Positions 16,171-24,863 of a DNA stretch of 34,979 nucleotides are shown here, one piece after another. Position 1 is the stretch's first letter, and each line of letters begins with the position of its first letter. A model generated the notes under the pieces. The model searched no databases, had not been told where the DNA came from, and saw only the letters and a program-made list of their open reading frames with translations. Made by a program: the position numbers and the translations under genes. Origin of the DNA: an uncultured Clostridia bacterium (lineage in GTDB: Bacteria > Bacillota > Clostridia > Christensenellales > UBA1242); NCBI GenBank assembly GCA_947627545.1, contig CANQWK010000013.1, forward strand, positions 1 to 34,979. Direction: 5' to 3'.

Positions 16171-16755
16171 ATGGACAAAACACAAGATGTTTATAATTTT
16201 ATAACTAGCCATTACGAAAAAAATGGATACTCCCCTTCTGTTCGGGAAATTTGCAATTATTTTAACTTTAAATCACCTTCAACAGGCAAATATTACATAG
16301 ATAAATTAGAAAAACAAGGAAGAATTTCTAGAAACGGAATTAAAAGCAGAGCCATTGAATTAACCGATAAACCCAATTCTAACATAACAATACCTGTTGT
16401 TGGTGAAATTGCTGCTGGTCAACCTATTTTGGCTGAACAAAACATCACTGATAAATTAATTGTTTCTGAAAATTTATTTTCAGGTAGTAATCTTTTCATT
16501 TTAAAAGTTAAAGGCGATAGTATGGTGAATGTTGGCATTTATAATGGCGATTATGTAGTTATATCTAAACAATCTGTTGCAAATAACGGAGAAATTGTTG
16601 CTTGCTTAATTGATAATGAAGCCACTGTAAAACGATTTTATAGAGAAAATGGCTTTTTTAGGTTACAGCCTGAAAATTCATTTATGAAACCAATTTATAC
16701 CAATCAACTAGAAATTTTAGGTAAAGTTGTTGGTTTAATAAGAAATGCAATTTAA
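16171..16755 (+). CDS. lexA: SOS repressor LexA
   Basis: Represses SOS genes and cleaves itself when RecA is activated by DNA damage. The 194 residues have an N-terminal winged helix (SPSVREICNYFNFKSPST) and a C-terminal S24 latent protease. The Ala82-Gly83 cleavage site (EIAAGQP), Ser117 (KGDSMVN) and Lys154 (ATVKRF) are all present. The start at 16171 is preferred over an ATG six bases earlier, because GGAG (16161-16164) is spaced 6 bases from it and touches the other. The gene has its own promoter with a LexA box, so it is autoregulated. It lies downstream of the recombinase but in a separate transcription unit. Confidence 0.96.
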   Translation: MDKTQDVYNFITSHYEKNGYSPSVREICNYFNFKSPSTGKYYIDKLEKQGRISRNGIKSRAIELTDKPNSNITIPVVGEIAAGQPILAEQNITDKLIVSENLFSGSNLFILKVKGDSMVNVGIYNGDYVVISKQSVANNGEIVACLIDNEATVKRFYRENGFFRLQPENSFMKPIYTNQLEILGKVVGLIRNAI

Positions 16756-16794
16756 TTGTGTTAATTTTTGTTTGTATAAAATTTTGTTTTTCTA

Positions 16795-16823
16795 TTGACT
16801 AATAATTAATTATTAATTATAAT
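16795..16823 (+). promoter_or_regulatory. Promoter and palindromic operator of the PadR-ABC operon
   Basis: TTGACT (16795-16800), a 17-bp spacer and TATAAT (16818-16823). The spacer holds a perfect 16-bp palindrome, TAATAATTAATTATTA (16800-16815), a plausible operator for the PadR-type product. In such AT-rich DNA the palindrome alone is modest evidence. Confidence 0.7.
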
Positions 16824-16874
16824 ATAAATATATCTTGTGCTTGATTATGAAAATTATGTTAAAAAAGGGGTTTT

Positions 16875-18158
16875 ATGAAAACAACCGATTTAATTCCGCT
16901 TATTCTTTATGAATTGGCCGAAGGCGATAAATATGGTTTTGAATTGAGCAAATCAATTGAAACTTTATCCAACGGCAAAATAATAATTAAACAAGCAACA
17001 CTTTACACTATTTTAAAAAAACTAGAAAAATCTAAATTTATTTCATCTTATTGGCAAGATAGTGAAATTGGAGGAAGACGCCATTATTACAAATTAACTC
17101 AAAATGGCAATTTACAACTTTCAACCATGCCAAGAATAGAAATTGTGCTTGAAAATATCTTACAAAATTCTAATCTAAACGATGAAGAAGATGATTTTTC
17201 TAACCATTTAGATAATTCTAAGCCAAACACTACAGAAAACTTACCTACTAACAATTCACTTAACCCCTACTCTATTAACCAAGAAAAAAGTAAAGAAACA
17301 CAAAGCGAAAATAAGCAACAATCAATTATGGATTTGTTGGTGAATGATGAAAGCAACAAAAATGATGACACTAAAAAAGGCGAACAATCTTTAAAAGAAG
17401 ATATTATTCCAACAACCGAAATTTTTAAGTCTAAAGAAATTGACAATTTAACAGAAAATGAAATTAATATATCTAATTTAGACCTTTTAAGAAATGAAAA
17501 TGAAGTAAATTCCGAACAATTTGCCACAAACCAAAATGTAACTAAATTTATTGAAACTCAACCTCTTACAACGTACAATAACTTTGTTGAACAGCCTAAA
17601 TCAAAACAAAAAAATGATTATTTAGAACCCCAAACACCCAAAATTGATAATGGTGAAATTAAATTTGTTGATTATGTAAATTTTAAACAAGACCCTAGTT
17701 ATATAAAATCCAACATCGTAACCAAAAGAATGCTGTTAAAAATTTTATCTTCAACCACATATTTAATGTTGGCTTTAATTATAAGTGCAATTGTAACAAA
17801 TTTTACAGGAACAAGTATACTATATTACATATTTTTAATTGTAGGAATTATTATAGCCATTTTCTATCCTATTATTTATCTTTTAAATTATGAAAAATTT
17901 AGATTAAAATGTAAAACGAACGGATTTAAATCCGATTTAAAAAAACATTTAATTATAAGTATTTCTTCCTTTCTTTTAATCTTTGTTTCATTAATTATAA
18001 TAAACTTAAGTTTAGGCAAAAATTCTATAACAAAACTCTTTGAATTTAATAATTTTGCTAATTTGTATGCACCTGTATTAATTTCATCTTTTGTTATTGC
18101 CGACTTATTATTTAACATCATTTTCACAACGAAGATATTAAAAAAAATAAAAAATTAG
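16875..18158 (+). CDS. PadR-family regulator fused to a membrane domain
   Basis: Residues 1-85 form a PadR-type winged helix: the N-terminal LIPLILYELAEGDKYGFELS, ATLYTILKKLEKSKFI and GRRHYYKLT are typical. A long acidic, Asn/Gln/Ser-rich and probably disordered linker follows (about 86-275). The last 145 residues hold about four hydrophobic membrane segments. The protein is therefore probably a DNA-binding domain tethered to the membrane. It is the first gene of an operon with an ABC ATPase and permease (gaps of 7 and 8 bp), so it likely controls that exporter, perhaps by sensing membrane stress or drugs. It also likely represses itself, given the palindrome in its promoter. The ligand is unknown. 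A GGGG-rich ribosome site precedes the ATG. Confidence 0.82.
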   Translation: MKTTDLIPLILYELAEGDKYGFELSKSIETLSNGKIIIKQATLYTILKKLEKSKFISSYWQDSEIGGRRHYYKLTQNGNLQLSTMPRIEIVLENILQNSNLNDEEDDFSNHLDNSKPNTTENLPTNNSLNPYSINQEKSKETQSENKQQSIMDLLVNDESNKNDDTKKGEQSLKEDIIPTTEIFKSKEIDNLTENEINISNLDLLRNENEVNSEQFATNQNVTKFIETQPLTTYNNFVEQPKSKQKNDYLEPQTPKIDNGEIKFVDYVNFKQDPSYIKSNIVTKRMLLKILSSTTYLMLALIISAIVTNFTGTSILYYIFLIVGIIIAIFYPIIYLLNYEKFRLKCKTNGFKSDLKKHLIISISSFLLIFVSLIIINLSLGKNSITKLFEFNNFANLYAPVLISSFVIADLLFNIIFTTKILKKIKN

Positions 18159-18165
18159 GAGCTTT

Positions 18166-19098
18166 ATGAAACCTGTTTTAACTGTTAGTAATTTAACAAA
18201 AATTTATGGCAATAGAAAAGTTGTAAATAATGTATCCTTTTCCCTTTTTGAAGGACAAATTTTTGGTTTTGTTGGTCCAAATGGTGCTGGTAAATCCACA
18301 ACCATTCGTATGATTACAGGCTTAACTCCAATAACAAATGGTTCTATAAGAATATGCGGTTATAGTGTTACTCGTAACTTTACACACGCTATTTCTAATG
18401 TAGGTGCAGTGGTAGAAATGCCTCAGTTATATTCTTATCTTTCAGGTTTAAAAAACCTAAAACTTTTTGCTTCGTTTTATGGAAAAACTGCACAAAGACG
18501 AATTAATGATGTTGTTAAACTTGTAGGCATGGAAAATAGAATAAAAGATAAAGTTTCAACCTACTCTCTTGGCATGAAACAAAGGTTAGGAATTGCTCAA
18601 GCATTATTAAACAAACCTAAATTGCTAATATTAGACGAACCAACAAATGGATTGGACCCTAATGGAATTGTGGAAATGAGGAATATTTTGCGAGCATTAG
18701 CAAACAAAGAAAAAATTTCTATAATTATTTCTAGCCATAACCTTGCAGAACTAGAACATACATGCGATGTTATTGGACTAATAAACAATGGCAAATTAAT
18801 TGAATATCAAACAATGGAACAAATCAATAAAATGATTGAATCTCGCCAACGAATTCAATTTATGTGTAATTACCCTAATTATGCCGCAATGCTAGTGAAG
18901 AAAAAATACGGCCTACCAAGCAAAGTTATAGGAAATTCTATTTTGCTTCCACTAAAAGAAGCCAACATTGCCTCAGTAGTTTCTTATTTAACATTTAAAA
19001 AGATTAAAATTTACAGCATTAAGAAAATTCAAAAATCGTTGGAAGAATTGTATTTTGAATTGCTTAACAATTCTCGCCCTTCTTCAAGTATTTTATAG
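18166..19098 (+). CDS. ABC transporter ATP-binding protein (BcrA/CcmA type)
   Basis: ATPase subunit of 310 residues. Walker A is GPNGAGKST, the signature is YSLGMKQRLGIAQA, Walker B is LLILDEPTNGLDP, and the switch region is SSHNLAEL. The C-terminal 90 residues are an extension common in antibiotic or peptide exporters of the BcrA type. It should energise the permease encoded next. The preceding PadR-type gene ends 7 bp upstream, and AGGAG-like sequence lies at the junction. The substrate cannot be told. Confidence 0.93.
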   Translation: MKPVLTVSNLTKIYGNRKVVNNVSFSLFEGQIFGFVGPNGAGKSTTIRMITGLTPITNGSIRICGYSVTRNFTHAISNVGAVVEMPQLYSYLSGLKNLKLFASFYGKTAQRRINDVVKLVGMENRIKDKVSTYSLGMKQRLGIAQALLNKPKLLILDEPTNGLDPNGIVEMRNILRALANKEKISIIISSHNLAELEHTCDVIGLINNGKLIEYQTMEQINKMIESRQRIQFMCNYPNYAAMLVKKKYGLPSKVIGNSILLPLKEANIASVVSYLTFKKIKIYSIKKIQKSLEELYFELLNNSRPSSSIL

Positions 19099-19106
19099 GA
19101 GTGTTT

Positions 19107-20852
19107 ATGTTTAAAGTTATTGCATCTGAAATTAAAAAGATTTTGTCCAAACCTGGCATTTATTGTTTGGCTGTTTTTCTTGCCATAATTTTGGTTTTAG
19201 GTGTTTTTATTTACGAGCCAACTGTGTATAAATCAACAGGAATGGAATATAAAAGTGAAATTCAAGATATTCATTTACTTTTTGAAGGTAGTGGCGAAAA
19301 CTCAGGCAAAAAATATGAAAGTGATAAACTTATTGAAAATGCTTTTAAACAAATAACCTCTTACTCTTACATTACAAATGAAAATGAATCCATTTCTTAC
19401 AAGGACTATATTTTATCTTTAAAACAAGAAGCAGATAAAGCTCTTAAAGACTATCAAGGCTGCCAATTAGATTCAAACTTCCCTAATGTAGAGAAAATCC
19501 GTTCTAACCTTGTTAAAAGTTTAGAAAATTTAAGAACAGCTGTTTTATCTCAATCTGTTCCACTAGGAAATAATAAAATTTTTGTTGTTTTAACAACAGA
19601 AAAAAATTTAAATAATTTTGAAGATAACATAAACTCTGCAATTGATTTTTTAAAAACCAATGTTGAACAATATCAAATTGCAGATAAGTGCAAAGTATAT
19701 GAAGATAATGAAAAAAAGCAAATTGAACTTGCTTTAAATAATTTTATTTACCCAACATTATCAAAAGAAATTATTAAAGATTTAAGTGTTAATGAAAAAG
19801 GTACTAGATATTACGATGTTCAATCTCGCTTACAAGAAACTTACAAACAAATTTTAACTGTTTTTGATGAGGCGGGAACAAATCCTACTGTTACACAAAT
19901 AAAAGAACTTAATTCATTATGCAACAAATATATTAGCATTGCCAACACTTATTCTAAATTAGTAAATTATCAACTTGTAACAAATGCCTTTTCATTTGTT
20001 TCAACTAGCAAACAAATGAATATTAAATATTTGGATAAAGAAGATGAATTTAATTCTAAAACAAGCCTTATTAGATATAAATATATGTTCGATAAAGGTT
20101 TAACTGAAAACGATTTTGCTAGGCCATTAACAATTGGAACAACTTCAAATAACGAAACAAATGCTTATGACTATTCTTACTTTGTGTTACGATTATTCTC
20201 ATTCGTTATTATTGCCTACGCAATTATGAGTGCATGCCACACAATAGCTGGAGAAATTAAGGAAGGTTCTATGAGATATCTTGCCATTCGCCCTGTTTCT
20301 AGAACTACCCTTATATTTGGTAAACTGTTTGCTATATTAATAATGTCATCAATAATGGCAATATTTAGCGCTGTTATATCGTTGTGTGTTGGAGCGGCCG
20401 TTTATGGAATTGACAGCTTAAAGATTTTAACAATATTCAATGGTTCAACCCCTATAACTATGCACCCTATTGTTATGATTTTGATTTTTATTTTCAGTTT
20501 AATTTTAGAAGTTACAGTTTATATTTCAATTGCCCTACTATTGTCTTGTTTGCTAAAATCAGATTTATTTGCTGTTACAATCATGTTACTACTTTACTTA
20601 ATAAACATTTTAATGCCTGCATTTGTAAATAATCCAAATAGTTGGCTAGCATTCTATCCATTCTCGCATATATCATTCTACGCTTTATTTGGCAGTTCAG
20701 TTTTTGCAACAAACAGCAACTTCCTATTCTCAATTTTGAGTGCCAAAGTATTTACAAACACGGCTCTATGGCTAACATTAACAGTTTTGATTTCAATTAT
20801 ATTATTAATAAACATTATATCTTGTCAAATATTTAAAAGAAAAGAATTATAA
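19107..20852 (+). CDS. ABC transporter permease (ABC-2 type) with large external domain
   Basis: Membrane partner of the preceding ATPase, 581 residues from the chosen ATG (TAGGAG 5 bases upstream; a GTG six bases earlier overlaps that site). One membrane segment near residues 15-35 is followed by about 320 mostly charged residues, predicted outside the membrane with helical character. Some six further segments lie between about residues 360 and 580, including the conserved ABC-2 stretch GEIKEGSMRYLAIRPVSR. This layout is common in lipid, lantibiotic or drug exporters. No function is claimed beyond export or membrane stress. A terminator follows. Confidence 0.85.
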   Translation: MFKVIASEIKKILSKPGIYCLAVFLAIILVLGVFIYEPTVYKSTGMEYKSEIQDIHLLFEGSGENSGKKYESDKLIENAFKQITSYSYITNENESISYKDYILSLKQEADKALKDYQGCQLDSNFPNVEKIRSNLVKSLENLRTAVLSQSVPLGNNKIFVVLTTEKNLNNFEDNINSAIDFLKTNVEQYQIADKCKVYEDNEKKQIELALNNFIYPTLSKEIIKDLSVNEKGTRYYDVQSRLQETYKQILTVFDEAGTNPTVTQIKELNSLCNKYISIANTYSKLVNYQLVTNAFSFVSTSKQMNIKYLDKEDEFNSKTSLIRYKYMFDKGLTENDFARPLTIGTTSNNETNAYDYSYFVLRLFSFVIIAYAIMSACHTIAGEIKEGSMRYLAIRPVSRTTLIFGKLFAILIMSSIMAIFSAVISLCVGAAVYGIDSLKILTIFNGSTPITMHPIVMILIFIFSLILEVTVYISIALLLSCLLKSDLFAVTIMLLLYLINILMPAFVNNPNSWLAFYPFSHISFYALFGSSVFATNSNFLFSILSAKVFTNTALWLTLTVLISIILLINIISCQIFKRKEL

Positions 20853-20858
20853 AATTAA

Positions 20859-20884
20859 AACCACGATTAATTCGTGGTTTTTTT
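20859..20884 (+). terminator. Terminator of the PadR-ABC operon
   Basis: Hairpin AACCACGA/TCGTGGTT with loop TTAAT, followed by a run of seven T residues. About 150 bp of very AT-rich sequence without features follows before rnhA. Confidence 0.92.
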
Positions 20885-21034
20885 CATAAAGTGCTTTAAT
20901 TTTTTAAAAAAAATTAATTTTATTTAAAATATACAAATTGAATAACCTAGTTTTTTGAATAAGTTTATTTTATTTTTTGAATTATGTTTTTAATTTATAA
21001 ATTATATAAAAAAAGTAACGAAATTTTAAACAAT

Positions 21035-21475
21035 TTAATTTTTGTGTTTTGAAATTTCCCCTGTCGCCAACTCATCACACCTATTGTTATATTTGTTGTC
21101 GGCATGACCTTTCACTTTAATCCATTTAATTTTATGTATTCTATTTAACTCTATCAATTGTTGCCACAACTCAACATTCTGCACTGGCTTTTTATTTGAA
21201 GATTTAAACCCATTCAATTGCCATTTATCTAACCAACCTTCTAGAAATGCGTTTACCAAATATGCACTATCACTATATAAATCAATTTCACAAGGCTCTT
21301 TAAGCATATTTAGTGCTTTAATTGCAGCGGTTAATTCCATTTGATTATTGGTTGTTTCAGGGTTAAATCCGCTAATTTCTTTCATCTTATCTTTATAAAA
21401 AAGCACTGCTCCCCAACCACCAGCACCAGGGTTTCCACTACATGCACCATCTGTGTAGATTGTAATTTTTTTCAT
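21035..21475 (-). CDS. rnhA: Ribonuclease HI
   Basis: Cleaves RNA in RNA-DNA hybrids. The 146 residues contain the complete catalytic set: Asp9 (YTDGACSGNPG), Glu47 (NQMELTAA), Asp69 (YSDSAYL), His124 (GHADN) and Asp134 (CDELA). There is no N-terminal hybrid-binding domain. No ribosome site precedes the ATG. A TATAAT box ends 6 bases upstream, so the message is probably leaderless. It is a single-gene unit. Confidence 0.97.
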   Translation of the reverse strand: MKKITIYTDGACSGNPGAGGWGAVLFYKDKMKEISGFNPETTNNQMELTAAIKALNMLKEPCEIDLYSDSAYLVNAFLEGWLDKWQLNGFKSSNKKPVQNVELWQQLIELNRIHKIKWIKVKGHADNKYNNRCDELATGEISKHKN

Positions 21476-21481
21476 TTAATT

Positions 21482-21511
21482 ATTATAATAATTATGTAAC
21501 TAATAAGTCAA
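21482..21511 (-). promoter_or_regulatory. rnhA promoter (leaderless arrangement)
   Basis: Minus-strand TTGACT (21506-21511), an 18-bp spacer and TATAAT (21482-21487). Only AATTAA separates the -10 box from the ATG. Confidence 0.75.
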
Positions 21512-21544
21512 GTTTTTGTATAATAAAATTAATTATAATTTATT

Positions 21545-21578
21545 AAAAAAAACCAACCTAAGTGTTCGGATTAGGTTG
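21545..21578 (-). terminator. Terminator of tRNA-Trp
   Basis: Minus-strand hairpin CAACCTAA/TTAGGTTG with a 9-base loop, followed by G and a run of T residues. Confidence 0.85.
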
Positions 21579-21582
21579 AATT

Positions 21583-21657
21583 TGGCAGGGGAGACGCGAT
21601 TCGAACACGCAACCTACGGTTTTGGAGACCGCTACTCTACCATTGAGCCACTCCCCT
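21583..21657 (-). tRNA. tRNA-Trp (anticodon CCA)
   Basis: 75-nt cloverleaf with encoded 3' CCA. The acceptor stem is AGGGGAG/CTCCCCT, the anticodon arm CGGT-CTCCAAA-ACCG, and the T-arm contains GTTCGAATC. Anticodon CCA lies at 21623-21625. Its own promoter and terminator make it a single-gene unit. Confidence 0.97.
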
Positions 21658-21667
21658 ATGCTCTCGT

Positions 21668-21696
21668 ATTATAAAATAATTTATTGTATTTGTCAA
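21668..21696 (-). promoter_or_regulatory. tRNA-Trp promoter
   Basis: Full consensus on the minus strand: TTGACA (21691-21696), a 17-bp spacer and TATAAT (21668-21673), ten bases before the tRNA. Confidence 0.92.
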
Positions 21697-21826
21697 TAAA
21701 TATAAAAAGATTTTGTTAATTTTATTAAATAATTAAAAAAATATTATTTAGAAAATCAAGAAATTAAAATTATTATCACAATAAAACAACATATTTTATT
21801 GTATTAAAAAATTATAATTAATAAAC

Positions 21827-21849
21827 AAAAAAAGTTGCAAATTGCAACT
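21827..21849 (-). terminator. Terminator of rny
   Basis: Palindrome AGTTGCAAATTGCAACT, followed on the minus strand by a T-run, 14 bp beyond the rny stop codon. Confidence 0.85.
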
Positions 21850-21862
21850 CTTTTTGTTGTTG

Positions 21863-23458
21863 TTATTTTGCAGTGTCGCTAAAACGAGATTCACGAATAA
21901 CATTAACTTTTATATGCCCTGGATATTCAAGTTTTGCTTCAATTTCTTTGGCTATATCGTGTGCCAAAACTTGTGCTTCGTCGTCGCTAATTTGCTCTGG
22001 TTTTACCATAACCCTAATTTCGCGCCCTGCTTGAATAGCGTAAGTTTTGTCAACTCCTTTAAAGCTATTAGCAATATTTTCAAGGTCTTGCAAACGTTTA
22101 ATGTAATTTTCAATAGATTCCCTTCTTGCACCTGGCCTTGCACTAGAAATTGCATCGGCCGCTTGTACAATAACTGCTTCTAAGGTTTTAGGTTCAACAT
22201 CATTATGATGTGCTTCAATACAATGAATTACTGCTTCACTTTCTTTATATTTTCTAGCAAGTTCAACACCAATTGATACGTGAGTTCCTTCTACTTCGTG
22301 GTCAACAGCCTTGCCCAAATCGTGCAATAAACCACCCCTTCGTGCAACCTTTTCATTTGCTCCAACTTCAGCGGCAAGCATGCCAGCAATATAGCACACT
22401 TCAAGCGAATGGTTTAAAACATTTTGACCATAACTTGTTCTATATTTTAATCGGCCTAACACTTTTACAATTTCTGGATGAATGTTATGAATATCAGCAT
22501 CAAAACAAGCATTTTCACCTGCTTCTTTAATACTATCTTCAACATCTTTTTGAGCTTTTTGCACTAATTCTTCAATTCTAGTTGGATGAATTCTGCCATC
22601 TAAAATTAATTTTTCAAGTGCAATTCGAGCAATTTCTCGCCTAACGGGGTCAAACCCTGATAGTGTTATTGCCTCAGGAGTATCGTCAACAATAAAATCT
22701 ACGCCTGTTGCGGCTTCTAACGCTCTAATGTTGCGACCTTCTCTACCAATAATTCTACCTTTCATTTCTTCACTAGGCAAAGTTACAACGCTTGTTGTTA
22801 CTTCACTTGTGTTATCAACTGCACATTTTTGAATTGCAAGAGTTATAATGTTTTTAGCTTTTTTGTCCGCTTCTTCTTTTGCTTTATCTTCAATTTCTTT
22901 TGCTAATTTTACTGCGTCAATTTTAGCCTCTTCAGCATAGCGGTCAATTATAACTTGACGTGCTTCCTCTTGAGACATAGCACTAACCTTTTCAAGTTCT
23001 TTAACAATGCTTTGTTGCATTTCATCTAAAGCATTTTCTTTTGAATTCAATGCTTGAATTTGATTTTGAACACGCTGTTTAGCATTTTCCAACTCTTCAT
23101 TTTTCTTTTCCAAACTAGATTCACGCTTATTTAAAAGTTCTTCCCTAGCATATAAACGTTCTTCATTACGCTTAGATTCTTCCCTGCGTTCTTTATTTTC
23201 TTGTTCAAAAGTTGATTTTAATAAATTAATTTCTTTATTTGTTTGTTCTACTTGTTCTTTTTTAATTTTTTCTGCCTGAGCGTAAGCATCTTCAAGAATT
23301 TGATTAGCTTTTGCTTTGTTTGATTTTGTTTTTTTATAAATTATTGTTGCATAAACGCCAATTCCAGCCCCTACACCTACAATTAAAGTAATAAAAGACA
23401 AAACGATAGCAACTGCTGTGCTTACACTACATAGCAAACTAACATTTGTTATGTTCAT
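21863..23458 (-). CDS. rny: Ribonuclease Y
   Basis: Membrane-anchored endoribonuclease that starts bulk mRNA decay in Gram-positive bacteria. It has one N-terminal membrane segment ([20 protein letters not shown]), a Lys/Glu-rich coiled coil (about residues 45-205), a KH RNA-binding domain with [15 protein letters not shown], and an HD phosphohydrolase domain with [13 protein letters not shown] and [10 protein letters not shown]. It ends in the usual [10 protein letters not shown] region. The ATG at 23458 is preferred (531 residues), with AAGG 9 bases upstream; a GTG two codons earlier is possible. The promoter lies about 130 bp upstream, giving a long leader with small hairpins. Confidence 0.96.
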   Translation of the reverse strand: MNITNVSLLCSVSTAVAIVLSFITLIVGVGAGIGVYATIIYKKTKSNKAKANQILEDAYAQAEKIKKEQVEQTNKEINLLKSTFEQENKERREESKRNEERLYAREELLNKRESSLEKKNEELENAKQRVQNQIQALNSKENALDEMQQSIVKELEKVSAMSQEEARQVIIDRYAEEAKIDAVKLAKEIEDKAKEEADKKAKNIITLAIQKCAVDNTSEVTTSVVTLPSEEMKGRIIGREGRNIRALEAATGVDFIVDDTPEAITLSGFDPVRREIARIALEKLILDGRIHPTRIEELVQKAQKDVEDSIKEAGENACFDADIHNIHPEIVKVLGRLKYRTSYGQNVLNHSLEVCYIAGMLAAEVGANEKVARRGGLLHDLGKAVDHEVEGTHVSIGVELARKYKESEAVIHCIEAHHNDVEPKTLEAVIVQAADAISSARPGARRESIENYIKRLQDLENIANSFKGVDKTYAIQAGREIRVMVKPEQISDDEAQVLAHDIAKEIEAKLEYPGHIKVNVIRESRFSDTAK

Positions 23459-23591
23459 GTACACCTACCTTTCATGTTGCATTAACAATTAAGTGCAATA
23501 TTAAAATAAAATATAACTATTATATATAGTTTAACATTAATTTGAAATGATAATATTCAAATTGCGTTAAATTGCCTCAAACAACACTTTA

Positions 23592-23620
23592 ATTATAAAT
23601 CAATTTGCTATATAAGTCAA
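23592..23620 (-). promoter_or_regulatory. rny promoter
   Basis: Minus-strand TTGACT (23615-23620), a 17-bp spacer and TATAAT (23592-23597). It predicts a 5' leader of about 125 nt. Confidence 0.82.
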
Positions 23621-23720
23621 GCATTAAAAGAAATTATTACAAAAAATTTTATGAATTAAATCATATAAGATATTTAGAGTATTATACATATAAAATACAC
23701 AATATTTGGTTGTTAAAAAT

Positions 23721-24863
23721 TTATAATTTAATAATTTCAATATTGTTAATTACATAATTTAAAAGATTTTGTAAATCAATTTTGCCCTCTTCTTTTTCAG
23801 CATCTGCTATTTTTGGCTTTATAATTGGATTTCTTGGCAAAAATACTGTGCAGCAATCCTCGTAAGGTAAAATACTAGTTTCGTAAGTGTTGATTTCTTT
23901 TGCAATGTTTATAATCTCTTCTTTATTAAAACTTATTAGTGGTCTCATAACAGGAAATTCTGCAACTGCGTTAGTTGTAATTAAACTTTCTATTGTTTGG
24001 CTTGCAACCTGCCCCAAACTTTCGCCTGTTATTATGGTTTTATATTTGTATTTTTTGCAAATTGCATTTGCTACCCTTATCATAGACCGCCTTAACAAAT
24101 TTATAGCGTATTCAGTTGAACATTTAATATGAAATTCTTCTTGCAGTTTTGTCATGCTGCAAACATACATATATTTTGTTCCTATAAAAGTTTTAATTTT
24201 TTTTGCTAAACTAATAACTTTTTCTTTTGCCAATTTGCTTGTATATGGAAAACTATCAAAATGTAAAATGTCTTGCCTTAAACCTCTTTTTGCCATGCAA
24301 AAACCTGCAACCGGGCTATCTATTCCGCCGCTAAGCAAAAGCAGACCATCTCGGTTTTCACCTAAAGGCAAGCCTGAATAAGCATAAATTAGGTTTGTAA
24401 ATATATAAGTTTTACCATTTTCTCTTATATCAACATTTATTATTGTTTCAGGATTATGAACATCAACTTTGGCTGTTTTGTTGTTATTTAAAATTATTTC
24501 TCCAAGTTCTGCGGCAAATTCGTTTGATTTAATAGGAAAAGACTTTTCGGCTCTATTTACACTGCATTTAAATGTTGTATCTACAACTAATTTTGCTACA
24601 TAATGTTCAATTTCTTCAACAGACGAGTTTAATTCTACTGCTTTTGAAATGGAATGTATGCCAAAAACACATTTTAATTTTGATATAATTTCATCTTCTT
24701 CATTATAATCTCTAACTAAAAGCCTGTTTTGAATGTTCTCAACTTTACAGTTTATGCCGTGTAAAGTATCTCTAATATTATCATGTAAAAGTTTAGTAAA
24801 ATATTTTTTATTTCCGCCTTTTAGATGAATTTCATTAAATCTAATTAAAATTACATTTGTCAT
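23721..24863 (-). CDS. thiI: tRNA 4-thiouridine synthase ThiI
   Basis: ATP-dependent sulfur transfer to U8 of tRNA, and possibly to the thiamin thiazole pathway. The 380 residues comprise the N-terminal ferredoxin-like and THUMP domains (starting ILIRFNEIHLKGGNK), then the PP-loop pyrophosphatase with LLLLSGGIDSPVAG and GESLGQVASQT, and EDCCTVFLPRNP near the end. There is no rhodanese domain, as in other Firmicutes, where a dedicated cysteine desulfurase supplies sulfur. That partner is encoded immediately upstream with a 4-bp overlap. AAGGAG for thiI lies inside the iscS tail. Confidence 0.96.
   Translation of the reverse strand: MTNVILIRFNEIHLKGGNKKYFTKLLHDNIRDTLHGINCKVENIQNRLLVRDYNEEDEIISKLKCVFGIHSISKAVELNSSVEEIEHYVAKLVVDTTFKCSVNRAEKSFPIKSNEFAAELGEIILNNNKTAKVDVHNPETIINVDIRENGKTYIFTNLIYAYSGLPLGENRDGLLLLSGGIDSPVAGFCMAKRGLRQDILHFDSFPYTSKLAKEKVISLAKKIKTFIGTKYMYVCSMTKLQEEFHIKCSTEYAINLLRRSMIRVANAICKKYKYKTIITGESLGQVASQTIESLITTNAVAEFPVMRPLISFNKEEIINIAKEINTYETSILPYEDCCTVFLPRNPIIKPKIADAEKEEGKIDLQNLLNYVINNIEIIKL

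Noticed and set aside
21842..22530. Plus-strand open frames opposite rny
   Set aside because: They are antisense shadows of the conserved HD domain, with no ribosome sites or recognisable protein features.
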